Part shown: positions 47,071 to 58,566 of the stretch, piece after piece | Position numbering within the stretch: the stretch's first letter is position 1 | Layout: each line of letters begins with the position of its first letter | Assembly: GCF_037038585.1 (NCBI RefSeq) | Contig: NC_092526.1 | Coordinates: 42,481,501-42,545,500 of the forward strand | DNA length: 64,000 nucleotides | Reading direction: 5' to 3' | From: Patagioenas fasciata | Lineage: Eukaryota > Chordata > Aves > Columbiformes > Columbidae | The notes under the pieces: model-generated | What the model saw: the letters and a program-made list of their open reading frames with translations, nothing else | Told to the model about the DNA's origin: nothing | The model's database searches: none | Translations under genes and position numbers: made by a program

Positions 47071-49907
47071 TGAAGAATTCAGGAGGGAACCTAGGAGTTC
47101 AGGAGAGGACCCAGGAGTGCCCCAAAGGATCCAGAGTTCAGGAGGGGACCCAGGAATGCCCCAAAGGACCCAGGAGTTCAGGGGGGAACACAAGCGTTCT
47201 GAGGGGACCCAGGAGTGCCTCAAAGTACCCAAGAGTTCGGGAGGGGACCCACACAGGAGATCGTCAGGGGACCCACCCAGGAGTTCGGGAGGGAACCCAG
47301 CAGTGCCCCAAATGACCCAGGAGTTCGGCGTGGAACCCAAGAGTACTGAGGAGACCCAGGAGTGCCCCAAAGGACCCAGGAGTTCAGGGGTGAACCCAAG
47401 AGTTCTGAGGGGACCCGATAGTTCCCCAAAGGACCCAAGAGTTTAGGAGGGGACGCAGGAGTGCCCCAAAGGATCCAGCGTTCAGGAGGGGACCCAAGAG
47501 TTCAGGAGGGGACCCAGAAGTTCAGTGGGGGACCGAAGAGTTCAGGAGGGGGACCAGGAGTGTCCCAAAGGACCCAGGAGTTCAGTGGAGAACCCAGGAG
47601 TTCTGAGGGGAACCCAGGAGTGCCCCAAAGGACCCAAGAGATCAGGAGGGCAACCACCCAGGAGTTCAGGAGGGCACCAACCCAGGAGTTCAGGAGGGCA
47701 CCCACACAGGAGTTCAGTGGGGGACCGAAGAGTTCAGGAGGGGGACCAGGAGTGCCCCAAAGGCCCGAGGAGTTCAGTAGGGAACCCAGGAGTTCTGAGG
47801 GGACCCAAGAGTGCCCCAAAGGACCCAAGAGTTCAGGAGGGTACCCAAGAGTTCAGGAGGGGACCTACCCAGGAGTTCAGGAGGGGACCCACCCAGGAGT
47901 TCAGGAAGGGACCCTGCAGTGCCCCAAAGGATCCAGAGTTCAGGAGGGGACCCACCCAGGACTTCATGGCGGGACCCACCCAGGAGTTCAGGAGGGGACC
48001 CAGGAGTTCTGAGGGGACCCATTCAGGAGTTCAGGAGGGGGACCAGGAGTGCCCCAAAGGACCCAGGAGTTCAGGAGGGGACCCAGGAGTGCCCCAAAGG
48101 ATCCAGAGTTCAGGAGGGGACCCAAGAGATCAGGAGGGACCCAGGAGTTCAGGAGGGGACCCGCCCAGGAGTTCAGTAGGGACCCGCCCAGGAGTTCAGG
48201 AGGCACCCGCCCAGGAGTTCAGGAGGCACCCGCCCAGGAGTTCAGGAGGGGACCTAAGAGTTCAGGGGGTAACCCAAGAGTTCAGGAGAGGACCCAGGAG
48301 TACCTCAAAGGACCCAGGACTTCAGGAGGGCACCTAGGAATGCCCCAAAGGACCCAGGAGTTCAGGGGGGAACACAGGCGTTCTGAGGGGACCCAGGAGT
48401 GCCCCAAAGTACCCAGGAGTTCCGGAGGGGACCCACCCAGGAGTTCGGGATGGGACCCACCCAGGAGTTCAGGGGGGGACCCACCCAGGAGTTCAGGGGG
48501 GGACCCACCCAGGAGTTCAGGGGGGAACCCACCCAGGAGTTCAGGGGGGAACCCACCCAGGAGTTCAGAAGGGGACCCAGCAGTGCCCCAAGGAACCAGG
48601 AGTTCAGGAGGGCACCCAGGAGTGCCCCAAAGGATCCAGAGTTCAGGAGGGGACCCAGCAGTGCCCCAAAGGACCCAGGAGTTCAGGAGGGCACCCAGGA
48701 GTGCCCCAAAGGATCCAGAGTTCAGGAGGGGACCCAGGAATGCCCCAAAGGACCCAGGAGTTCAGGGGGGAACCCAAGCGTTCTGAGGGGACCCAGGAGT
48801 GCCTCAAAGTACCCAAGAGTTCGGGAGGGGACCCACACAGGAGATCGTCAGGGGACCCACCCAGGAGTTCGGGAGGGAACCCAGCAGTGCCCCAAATGAC
48901 CCAGGAGTTCAGCGTGGAACCCAAGAGTACTGAGGAGACCCAGGAGTGCCCCAAAGGACCCAGGAGTTCAGGGGTGAACCCAAGAGTTCTGAGGGGACCC
49001 GATAGTTCCCCAAAGGACCCAAGAGTTTAGGAGGGGACGCAGGAGTGCCCCAAAGGATCCAGAGTTCAGGAGGGGACCCAAGAGTTCAGGAGGGGACCCA
49101 GAAGTTCAGTGGGGGACCGAAGAGTTCAGGAGGGGGACCAGGAGTGTCCCAAAGGACGCAGGAGTTCAGTGGGGAACCCAGGAGTTCTGAGGGGAACCCA
49201 GGAGTGCCCCAAAGGACCCAAGAGATCAGGAGGGCAACCACCCAGAAGTTCAGGAGGGCACCCACCCAGGAGTTCAGGAGGGCACCCACCCAGGAGTTCA
49301 GTGGGGGACCGAAGAGTTCAGGAGGGGGACCAGGAGTGCCCCAAAGGCCCGAGGAGTTCAGTAGGGAACCCAGGAGTTCTGAGGGGACCCAAGAGTGCCC
49401 AAAAGGACCCAAGAGTTCAGGAGGGTACCCAAGAGTTCAGGAGGGGACCCACCCAGGAGTTCTGGAGGGGACCCACCCAGGAGTTCAGGAAGGGACCCTG
49501 CAGTGCCCCAAAGGATCCAGAGTTCCGGAGGGGACCCACCCAGGAGTTCATGGCGGGACCCACCCAGGAGTTCAGGAGGGGACCCAGGAGTTCTGAGGGG
49601 ACTCATTCAGGAGTTAATGAGGGGGACCAGGAGTGCCCCAAAAGACCCAGGAGTTCAGGAGGGGACCCAGGAGTGCCCCAAAGGATCCAGAGTTCAGGAG
49701 GGGACCCAAGAGATCAGGAGGGACCCAGGAGTTCAGGAGGGGACCCGCCCAGGAGTTCAGGAGGGACCCGCCCAGGAGTTCAGGAGGCACCCGCCCAGGA
49801 GTTCAGGAGGCACCCGCCCAGGAGTTCAGGAGGCACCCGCCCAGGAGTTCAGGAGGGGACCCAGCAGTGCCCCAAAGGACCCAGGAGTTCAGGAGGGGAC
49901 CCACCCA

Positions 49908-50003
49908 GGAGTTCGGGAGGGGACCCACCCAGGAGTTCGGGAGGGGACCCACCCAGGAGTTCGGGAGGGGACCCACCCAGGAGTTCAGGAGGGGACCCAG
50001 CAG
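49908..50003 (+). repeat. 24-bp run, GTTCGG subtype, 3-4 units
   Basis: ACCCACCC-start units with CGGGAGGGG tails in tandem, bordered by CAGGAGGGG-tail units on both sides. It is flanked on both sides by AGCAGTGCCCC units (~49,862 and ~49,999). Confidence 0.82.
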
Positions 50004-50285
50004 TGCCCCAAAGGACCCAGGAGTTCAGGAGGGCACCCAGGAGTGCCCCAAAGGATCCAGAGTTCAGGAGGGCACCCAGGAGTGCCCCAAAGGACCCAGG
50101 AGTTCAGTGGGGAACCCAGGAGTTCTGAGGGGAACCCAGGAGTGCCCCAAAGGACCCAAGAGATCAGGAGGGCACCCACCCAGGAGTTCAGGAGGGCACC
50201 CACCCAGGAGTTCAGGAAGGCACCCACCCAAGAGTTCAGGAAGGCACCCAAGAGTGCCCCAAAGGATCCAGAGTTCAGGAGGGGA

Positions 50286-50575
50286 CCCAGGAGTGCCCCA
50301 AAGGATGCAACGTTCAGGAGGGGACCCAAGAGTTCAGGAGGGATCCACCCAGGACTTCATGACGGGACCCACCCAGGTCTTCAGGAGGGGACCCAGGAGT
50401 TCTGAGGGGACGCAGGAGTTCAGGAGGGGACCCAGGAGTGCCCCAAAGGATGCAACGTTCAGGAGGGGACCCAAGAGTTCAGGAGGGATCCACCCAGGAC
50501 TTCATGACGGGACCCACCCAGGACTTCAGGAGGGGACCCAGGAGTTCTGAGGGGACCCAGGAGTTCAGGAGGGAC
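50286..50575 (+). repeat. 145-bp tandem duplication carrying GCAACGTT
   Basis: GCAACGTT at 50,307 and 50,452 is exactly 145 bp apart. The intervening order (GAGGGATCC, TTCATGACGGG, AGGTCTTC or AGGACTTC, TCTGAGG, CAGGAGGGG) is duplicated. The left copy has AGGTCTTC and GACGCAGG, the right copy AGGACTTC and GACCCAGG. This is the closest spacing of this marker in the window. Confidence 0.92.
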
Positions 50576-53500
50576 CCATTCAGGAGTTCAGGAGGGACCC
50601 ATTCAATGGTTCAGGAGGGGGACCAGGAGTGCCCCAAAGGACCCAGGAGTTCAGGGTGGGACCCAGGAGTTCAGGAGGGACCCACCCAGGAGTTCAGGAG
50701 GGACCCACCCAGGAGTTCATGGCGGGACCCACCCAGGAGTTCAGGAGGGGACCCAGGAGTTCTGAGGGGACCCATTCAGGAGTTACGGAGGGGGACCAGG
50801 AGTGCCCCAAAGGACGCAGGAGTTCAGGAGGGGACCCAGGAGTGCCCCAAAGGATCCAGAGTTCAGGAGGGGACCCAAGAGTTCAGGAGGGGACCCAGGA
50901 GTTCAGGAGGGGACCCACCCAGGAGTTCAGGAGGGGACCCGCCCAGGAGCTCAGGAGGGACCCGCCCAGGAGCTCAGGAGGGACCCGCCCTGGAGCTCAG
51001 GGAGGGACTGAAGAATTCAGGAGGGAACCTAGGAGTTCAGGAGACGACCCAGGAGTTCAGGAGGGGACCCAGGAGTGCCGCATAGGATCCAGAGTTCAGG
51101 AGGGGACCCAGGAATGCCCCAAAGGACCCAGGAGTTCAGGGGGGAACCCAGGCGTTCTGAGGGGACCCAGGATTGCCTCAAAGTACCCAAGAGTTCGGGA
51201 GGGACCCACCCAGGAGATCGTCAGGGGACCCACCCAGGAGTTCGGGAGGGAACCCAGCAGTGCCCCAAATGACCCAGGAGTTCAGGGGGGAACCCAAGAG
51301 TACTGAGGAGACCCAGGAGTGCCCCAAAGGATCCAGAGTTCAGGAGGGGACCCAAGAGATCAGGAGGGGACCCGCCCAGGAGTTCAGGAGGGACCCGCCC
51401 AGGAGTTCAGGAGGGACCCGCCCAGGAGTTCAGGAGGGGACTGAAGAATTCAGGAGGGGACCTAGGAGTTCAGGGGGTAACCCAAGAGTTCAGGAGAGGA
51501 CCCAGGAGTACCTCAAAGGACCCAGGAGTTCAGGGGGGAACACAGGCGTTCTGAGGGGACCCAGGAGTGCCCCAAAGTACCCAGGAGTTCGGGAGGGGAC
51601 CCACCCAGGAGTTCGGGAGGGGACCCACCCAGGAGTTCGGGAGGGGACCCAGCAGTGCCCCAAAGGACCCAGGAGTTCAGGAGGGCACCCAGGAGTGCCC
51701 CAAAGGATCCAGAGTTCAGGAGGGCACCCAGGAGTGCCCCAAAGGACCCAGGAGTTCAGTGGGGAACCCAGGAGTTCTGAGGGGAACCCAGGAGTGCCCC
51801 AAAGGACCCAAGAGATCAGGAGGGCACCCACCCAGGAGTTCAGGAGGGCACCCACCCAGGAGTTCAGGAAGGCACCCAAGAGTGCCCCAAAGGATCCAGA
51901 GTTCAGGAGGGGACCCAGGAGTGCCCCAAAGGATGCAACGTTCAGGAGGGGACTCAAGAGTTCAGGAGGGATCCACCCAGGACTTCATGACGGGACCCAC
52001 CCAGGTCTTCAGGAGGGGACCCAGGAGTTCTGAGGGGACCCAGGCGTTCAGGAGGGACCCATTCAGGAGTTCAGGAGGGACCCATTCAATGGTTCAGGAG
52101 GGGGACCAGGAGTGCCCCAAAGGACCCAGGAGTTCAGGGTAGGACCCAAAAGTTCAGGAGGGACCCACCCAGGAGTTCAGGAGGGACGCACCCAGGAGTT
52201 CAGGAGGGTACCCACGAGTTCTAAGGGGACCCATTCAGGAGTTCAGGAGGGGGACCAGGAGTGCCCCAAAGGACCCAGGAGTTCAGGAGGGGACCCAGGA
52301 GTGCCCCAAAGGATCCAGAGTTCAGGAGGGGACCCAAGAGTTCAGGAGGGGACCCAGGAGATCAGGAGGCGACCCACCCAGGAGTTCAGGAGGGGACCCA
52401 CCCAGGAGTTCAGGAGGGACCCGCCCAGGAGTTCAGGAGGGGACCTAGGATTTCAGGGGGTAACCCAAGAGTTCAGGAGCGGACCCAGGAGTTCAGGAGA
52501 GGACCCAGGAGTGCCCCAAAGGACCCAGGAGTTCAGGAGGGGACCAAGGAGTGCCCCAAAGGATCCAGAGTTCAGGAGTGTACCCAGGAATGCCCCAAAG
52601 GACCCAGGAGTTCAGGGGGAAACCCAGGAGTTCTGAGGGGAACCCAGGAGTGCCCCAAAGGACCCAAGAGATCAGGAGGTCACCCACCCAGGAGTTCAGG
52701 AGGGCACCCACCCAGGAGTTCAGGAGGGCACCCAAGAGTGCCCCAAAGGATCCAGAGTTCAGGAGGGGACCCAGGAGTACCCCAAAGGATGCAACGTTCA
52801 GGAGGGGACCCAAGAGTTCAGGAGGGATCCACCCAGGACTTCATGACGGGACCCACCCAGGACTTCAGGAGGGGACCCAGGAGTTCTGAGGGGACCCAGG
52901 AGTTCAGGAGGGACCCATTCAATGGTTCAAGAGGGGACCCAGGAATCCCCCAAAGGACCCAGGAGTTCAGGGGGGAACCCAGGCGTTCTGAGGAGACCCA
53001 GGATTGCCTCAAAGTACCCAAGAGTTCGGGAGGGACCCACCCAGGAGATCGTCAGGGGACCCACCCAGGAGTTCGGGAGGGAACCCAGTAGTGCCCCAAA
53101 TGACCCAGGAGTTCAGGGTGGAACCCAAGAGTACTGAGGAGACCCAGGAGTGCCCCAAAGGATCCAGAGTTCAGGAGGGACCCGCCCAGGAGATCAGGAG
53201 GGACCCGCCCAGGAGTTCAAGAGGGACCCGCCCAGGAGTTCAAGAGGGGACCGGGAGTTCAGGGAGGGACTGAAGAATTCTGGAGGGGACCTAGCACTTC
53301 AGGAGGTAACCCAAGAGTTCAGGAGAGATCCCAGGAGTGCCCCAAAGGATCCAGAGTTCAGGAGGGGACCCAGGAATGCCCCAAAGGACCCAGGAGTTCA
53401 GGGGGTAACCCACGCGTTCTGAGGGGACCCAGGAGTGCCTCAAAGTACGCAAGAGTTCAGGAGGGGACCCACCCAGGAGTTCGGGAGGGAACCCAGCAGT

Positions 53501-53861
53501 GCCCCAAATGACCCAGGAGTTCAGGGGTAACCCAAGAGTACTGAGGAGACCCAAGAGTGCCCCAAAGGACCCAGGAGTTCAGGGGTAAACCCAGGAGTTC
53601 TGAGGGGACCCAAGAGTTCCCCAAAGGACCCAAGAGCTTAGGAGGGGACGCAGGAGTGCCCCAAAGGATCCAGAGTTCAGGAGGGGACCCACGAGTTCAG
53701 GAGGGGACCCAGGAGTTCAGGAGGGGAGCCAGGAGTTCAGGAGGGGACCCAGGAGTGCCCCAAAGGACCCAGGAGTTCACTGGGGAACCCAGGAGTTCTG
53801 TGGGGAACCCAGGAGTTCTGTGGGGAACCCAGGAGTGCCCCAAAGGACCCAAGAGATCAGG

Positions 53862-53985
53862 AGGGCACCCACCCAGGAGTTCAGGAGGGCACCCACCCAG
53901 GAGTTCAGGAGGGCACCCACCCAGGAGTTCAGGAGGGCACCCACCCAGGAGTTCAGGAGGGCACCCACCCAGGAGTTCAGGACGG
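53862..53985 (+). repeat. 24-bp run, GGGC-tail subtype, 5 units
   Basis: Five ACCCACCC-start units with GGAGGGC tails, ending in a GGACGGC variant, precede GCAACGTT at 54,048. This is the longest run of this subtype in the window. Two successive TCTGTGGGGAACC units (~53,795 and ~53,816), variants of TCTGAGGGGAACC, lie just upstream. Confidence 0.88.
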
Positions 53986-54199
53986 CACCCAAGAGTGCCC
54001 CAAAGGATCCAGAGTTCAGGAGGGGACCCAGGAGTGCCCCAAAGGATGCAACGTTCAGGAGGGGACCCAAGAGTTCAGGAGGGATCCACCCAGGAATTCA
54101 TGACGGGACCCACCCAGGACTTCATGACGGGACCCAGGAGTTCTGAGGGGACCCAGGAGTTCAGGAGGGACCCATTCAATGGTTCAGGAGGGTGACCAG

Positions 54200-56900
54200 G
54201 AGTACCACAAAGGACCCAGGAGTTCAGGGTGGGACCCAAAAGTTCAGGAGGGACCCACCCTTGAGTTCAGGAGGGACCCACCCAGGAGTTCAGGAGGGGA
54301 CCTAGGATTTCTGGGGGTAACCCAAGAGTTCAGGAGCGGACCCAGGAGTTCAGGAGAGGACCCAGGAGTGCCCCAAAGGACCCAGGAGTTCAGGAGGGGA
54401 CCAAGGAGTGCCCCAAAGGACCCAGAAGTTCAGGGGGGAACCCAGGCGTTCTGAGGGCACCCAGGAGTGCCCCAAAGGACCCAAGAGGTCAGGAGGGGAC
54501 CCAGAAGTTCGGGAGGGACCCACCCAGTAGTTCGGGAGGGGACCCACCCAGGAGTTCGGGAGGGGACCCAGAAGTGCCCCAAAGGACCCCGGAGTTCAGG
54601 GTGGGACCCAAGAGCGTAGAAGGGGACCCAAAAGTTCAGGAGGTGACTCAGGAGTACCCCAAAGGACCCAGGAGTTCAGGGGGGAACCCAGGAGTTCTGA
54701 GGGGACCCAAGAGTTCACCAAAGGACCCAAGAGTTCAGGAGGGGACCCAGGAGTGCCCCAAAGGATCCAGAGTTCAGGAGGGGACCCAGCAGTGCCCCAA
54801 GGGACCCAGGAGTTCAGGTGGGAACACAGGAGTTCGGAGGGGACACAGGAGTGCCCCAAAGGATCCAGAGTTCAGGAGGGGACCCGCCCAGGAGTTCAGG
54901 AGGGGACCCGCCCAGGAGTTCAGGAGGGGACCCGCCCAGGAGTTCAGGGAGGGACCCGCCCAGGAGTTCAGGGAGGGACCCGCCCAGGAGTTCAGGGAGG
55001 GACCCGCCCAGGAGTTCAGGGAGGGACCCGCCCAGGAGTTCAGGGAGGGACCCGCCCAGGAGTTCAGGGAGGGACCCGCCCAGGAGTTCAGGGAGGGACC
55101 CGCCCAGGAGTTCAGGGAGGGACCCGCCCAGGAGTTCAGGGAGGGACCCGCCCAGGAGTTCAGGGAGGGACCCGCCCAGGAGTTCAGGGAGGGACTGAAG
55201 AATTCAGGAGGGAACCTAGGAGTTCAGGAGAGGACCCAGGAGTTCAGGAGGGGACCCAGGAGTGCCCCAAAGGACCCAGGAGTTCAGGGGGGAACACAGG
55301 CGTTCTGAGGGGACCCAGGAGTGCCCCAAAGTATCCAGGAGTTCGGGAGGGGACCCAGCCAGGAGTTCGGGAGGGGACCCAGCCAGGAGTTCGGGAGGGG
55401 ACCCAAGAATTCTCCAAACGACCCAAGAGCTTAGGAGGGGACCCAGGAGTGCCCCAAAGGACCCAGGAGTTCAGGAGGGGATCCAGGAGTTCTGAGGGGA
55501 CCCAGGAGTTCAGGAGGGACCCATTCAGGAGTTCAGGAGGGACCCATTCAATAGTTCAGGAGGGGGACCAGGAGTGCCCCAAAGGAACCAGGAGTTCAGG
55601 GTGGGACCAAAAAGTTCAGGAGGGACCCACCCAGGACTTCAGGAGGGGACCCAGGAGTTCTGAGGGGACCCATTCAGGAGTTCAGGAGGGGGACCAGGAG
55701 TGCCCCAAAGGACCCAGGAGTTCAGGAGGGGAACCAGGAGTGCCCCAAAGGATCCAGAGTTCAGGAGGGGACCCAAGAGATCAGGAGGGGACCCACCCAG
55801 GAGTTCAGGAGGGACCCACCCAGGAGTTCAGGGAGGGACTGAAGAATTCAGGAGGGAACCTAGGAGTTCAGGAGAGGACCCAGGAGTTCAGGAGGGGACC
55901 CAGGAGTGCCCCAAAGGATCCAGAGTTCAGGAGGGGACCCAGGAATGTCCCAAAGGACCCAGGAGTTCAGGGGGGAACCCAGGCGTTCTGAGGGGACCCA
56001 GGATTGCCTCAAAGTACCCAAGAGTTCGGGAGGGACCCACCCAGGAGATCGTCAGGGGACCCTCCCAGGAGTTCGGGAGGGAACCCAGCAGTGCCCCAAA
56101 TGACCCAGGAGTTCAGGGGGGAACCCAAGAGTACTGAGGAGACCCAGGAGTGCCCCAAAGGATCCAGAGTTCAGTAGGGTCCCGCCCAGGAGATCAGGAG
56201 GGACCCGCCCAGGAGATCAGGAAGGGACTGAAGAATTCTGGAGGGGACCTAGCACTTCAGGGGGTAACCCAAGAGTTCAGGAGATCCCAGGAGTGCCCCA
56301 AAGGATCTAGAGTTCAGGAGGGGACCCAGGAATGCCCCAAAGGACCCAGGAGTTCAGGGGGGAACACGGGCGTTCTGAGGGGACCCAGGAGTGCCTCAAA
56401 GTACCCAAGAGTTCAGGAGGGGACCCACCCAGGAGTTCGGGAGGGAACCCAGCAGTGCCCCAAATGACCCAGGAGTTCAGGGGGGAACCCAAGAGTACTG
56501 AGCAGACCCAGGAGTGCCCCAAAAGACCCAGGAGTTCAGGGGTAAACCCAGGAGTTCTGAGGGGACCCAAGAGTTCCCCAAAGTACTCAAGAGCTTAGGA
56601 GGGGACGCAGGAGTGCCCCAAAGGATCCAGAGTTCAAGAGGGGACCCAGTTGTTCAGGAGGGGGACCAGGAGTGCCCCAAAGGACCCAGGAGTTCAGTGG
56701 GGAACCCAGAGGTTCTGAGGGGAACCCAGGAGTGCCCCAAAGGACCCAAGAGATCAGGAGGGCACCCACCCAGGAGTTCAGGAGGGCACCCACCCAGGAG
56801 TTCAGGAGGGCACCCAAGAGTGCCCCAAAGGATCCAGAGTTCAGGAGGGGACCCAGGAGTGCCCCAAAGGATGCAACGTTCAGGAGGGGACCCAAGAGTT
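54200..56900 (+). repeat. Mosaic block with A/E-like right part
   Basis: The left part (54.2-54.85 kb) matches the inner D/E segment, with ACCTAGGATTTC-like GGATTTCTGGGGG at ~54,303 and GAGCG-TAGAA at ~54,612. An 11-unit 24-mer run follows, then a segment resembling A and B: TCCAAACG, CATTCAATAG, ATCG at 56,048, GCAACGTT at 56,873. ACCCAGCCAGG (~55,355 and ~55,379) and CAGACCC with CAAAAGACCC (~56,505) are local variants. Confidence 0.72.
54945..55195 (+). repeat. 24-bp run, CCCGCCC/CAGGGAGGG subtype, 11 units
   Basis: Eleven near-identical tandem 24-bp units after two CAGGAGGGG-tail ones, ending in ACTGAAGAATTC. It is joint longest of its kind in the window. Because 24 is a multiple of three, it is open in most frames on both strands and produces repetitive spurious reading frames. 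Confidence 0.93.
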
Positions 56901-58318
56901 CAGGAGGGATCCACCCAGGACTTCAAGACGGGAGCCACCCAGGACTTCAGGAGGGGACCCAGGAGTTCTGAGGGGACCCAGGAGTTCAGGAGGGACCCAC
57001 CCAGGAGTTCAGGAGGGACCCACCCAGGAGTTCATGGCGGGACTCACCCAGGAGTTCAGGAGGGGACCCAGGAGTTCTGAGGGGACCCATTCAGGAGTTC
57101 AGGAGGGGGACCAGGAGTGCCCCAAAGGACCCAGGAGTTCAGGAGGGGACCCAGGAGTGCCCCAAAGGATCCAGAGTTCAGGAGGGGACCCAGGAGTTCA
57201 GGAGGGGACCCAGGAGTTCAGGAGGGGACCCAGGAGTGCCCCAAACGACCCAGGAGTTCAGGAGGGGACACAGGAGTGCCCCACAGGATCCAGAGTTCAG
57301 GAGGGGACCCACCCAGGAGTTCAGGAGGGGACCTAGGAGTTCTGAGGGGACCCATTCAGGAGTTCAGGAGGGGGACCAGGAGTGCCCCAAAGGACCCAGG
57401 AGTTCAGGAGGGCACCCAGGAGTGTCCCAAACGATCCAGAGTTCAGGAGGGGACGCAAGAGATCAGGAGGGGACCCGCCCAGGACTTCAGGAGGGGACCC
57501 GCCCAGGACTTCAGGAGGGGACCCGCCCAGGACTTCAGGAGGGGACCTAGGATTTCAGGGGGTAACCCAAGAGTTCAGGAGCGGACCCAGGAGTTCAGGA
57601 GAGGACCCAGGAGTGCCCCAAAGGACCCAGGAGTTCAGGAGGGGACCAAGGAGTGCCCCAAAGGATCCAGAGTTCAGGAGTGTACCCAGGAATGCCCCAA
57701 AGGACCCAGGAGTTCAGGGGGGAACCCAGGCGTTCTGAGGGCACCCAGGAGTGCCCCAAAGGACCCAAGAGGTCAGGAGGGGACCCAGAAGTTCGGGAGG
57801 GACCCACCCAGGAGTTCAGGAGGGACCCACCCAATAGTTCAGGAGGGGACCCACCCAGTAGTTCGGGAGGGGACCCAGAAGTGCCCCAAAGGACCCCGGA
57901 CTTCAGGGTGGGACCCAAGAGCGTAGAAGGGGACCCAAAAGTTCAGGAGGGGACCCAGGAGTACCCCAAAGGACCAAGGAGTTCAGGGGGGAACCCAGAA
58001 GTTCTGAGGGGACCCAAGAGTTCACCAAAGGACCCAAGAGTTCAGGAGGGGACCCAGGAGTGCCCCAAAGGATCCAGAGTTCAGGAGGGGACCCACCCAG
58101 GAGTTCAGGAGGGGACCCAGCAGTGCTCCAAAGGACCCAGGAGTTCAGGTGGGAACACAGGAGTTCGCAGGGGACCCAGGAGTTCAGGAGGGGACCCAGG
58201 AGTGCCCCAAAGGATCCAGAGTTCAGGAGGGGACCCGCCCAGGAGTTCAGGAGGGGACCCGCCCAGGAGTTCAGGAGGGGACCCGCCCAGGAGTTCAGGA
58301 GGGGACCCGCCCAGGAGT
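56900..58318 (+). repeat. Mosaic block with D/E inner segment
   Basis: Contains plain 20-bp units three in a row (~57,180-57,236) and variant tails CCAAACGACC and CCCCACAGGATCC. There is a triple 24-mer with a GACTTC tail (~57,478-57,545), ACCTAGGATTTC (~57,547) and GAGCG-TAGAA (~57,919). From 57.55 kb on, the order matches 36.05-37.5 kb in D1. ACCCAATAG and ACCCAGTAG units sit side by side near 57.83-57.86 kb. Confidence 0.75.
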
Positions 58319-58566
58319 TCAGGGAGGGACCCGCCCAGGAGTTCAGGGAGGGACCCGCCCAGGAGTTCAGGGAGGGACCCGCCCAGGAGTTCAGGGAGGG
58401 ACCCGCCCAGGAGTTCAGGGAGGGACCCGCCCAGGAGTTCAGGGAGGGACCCGCCCAGGAGTTCAGGGAGGGACCCGCCCAGGAGTTCAGGGAGGGACCC
58501 GCCCAGGAGTTCAGGGAGGGACCCGCCCAGGAGTTCAGGGAGGGACCCGCCCAGGAGTTCAGGGAG
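58318..58566 (+). repeat. 24-bp run, CCCGCCC/CAGGGAGGG subtype, 11 units, atypical end
   Basis: Eleven tandem CAGGGAGGG-tail 24-bp units, preceded by three to four CAGGAGGGG-tail ones. Unlike the other long runs it does not end in ACTGAAGAATTC. It runs into GGGGACCCAGCAGTGCC, so the normal right flank was replaced, apparently by an exchange within the run itself. Confidence 0.92.

Larger units (their letters stand above)
44450..49400 (+). repeat. Higher-order repeat D3 (expanded, ~4.95 kb)
   Basis: Third D copy. Its left junction is identical in form to the D1/D2 junction. It is longer than D1 and D2 because the inner ACCTAGGATTTC segment is present three times instead of twice. ATCG cassettes are at 47,260 and 48,843. 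At the right the block does not reach the short D-D junction. It continues as the long form seen inside D1 near 38.4 kb (GAGGGTACCCAAGAG etc.), so it marks the right edge of the D array. Confidence 0.87.
49400..54200 (+). repeat. Mosaic block F
   Basis: Five GCAACGTT markers lie here (50,307; 50,452; 51,935; 52,791; 54,048), with ATCG cassettes at 51,217 and 53,048. A segment around 49,985-50,420 recurs at ~51,640-52,030, an offset of ~1,628 bp: CAGCAGTGCCCC, GGCACCCAGGAG, CAGTGGGGAACC, GCACCCACCC, GCAACGTT, AGGTCTTC. AGGTCTTC, for the usual AGGACTTC, is private to these two. The 52.9-53.7 kb part resembles 1.2-1.9 kb and 6.3-6.8 kb (CAGGGTGGAACC, GTTCAAGAGGG). Several former neighbours have been shuffled together. 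Confidence 0.72.
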
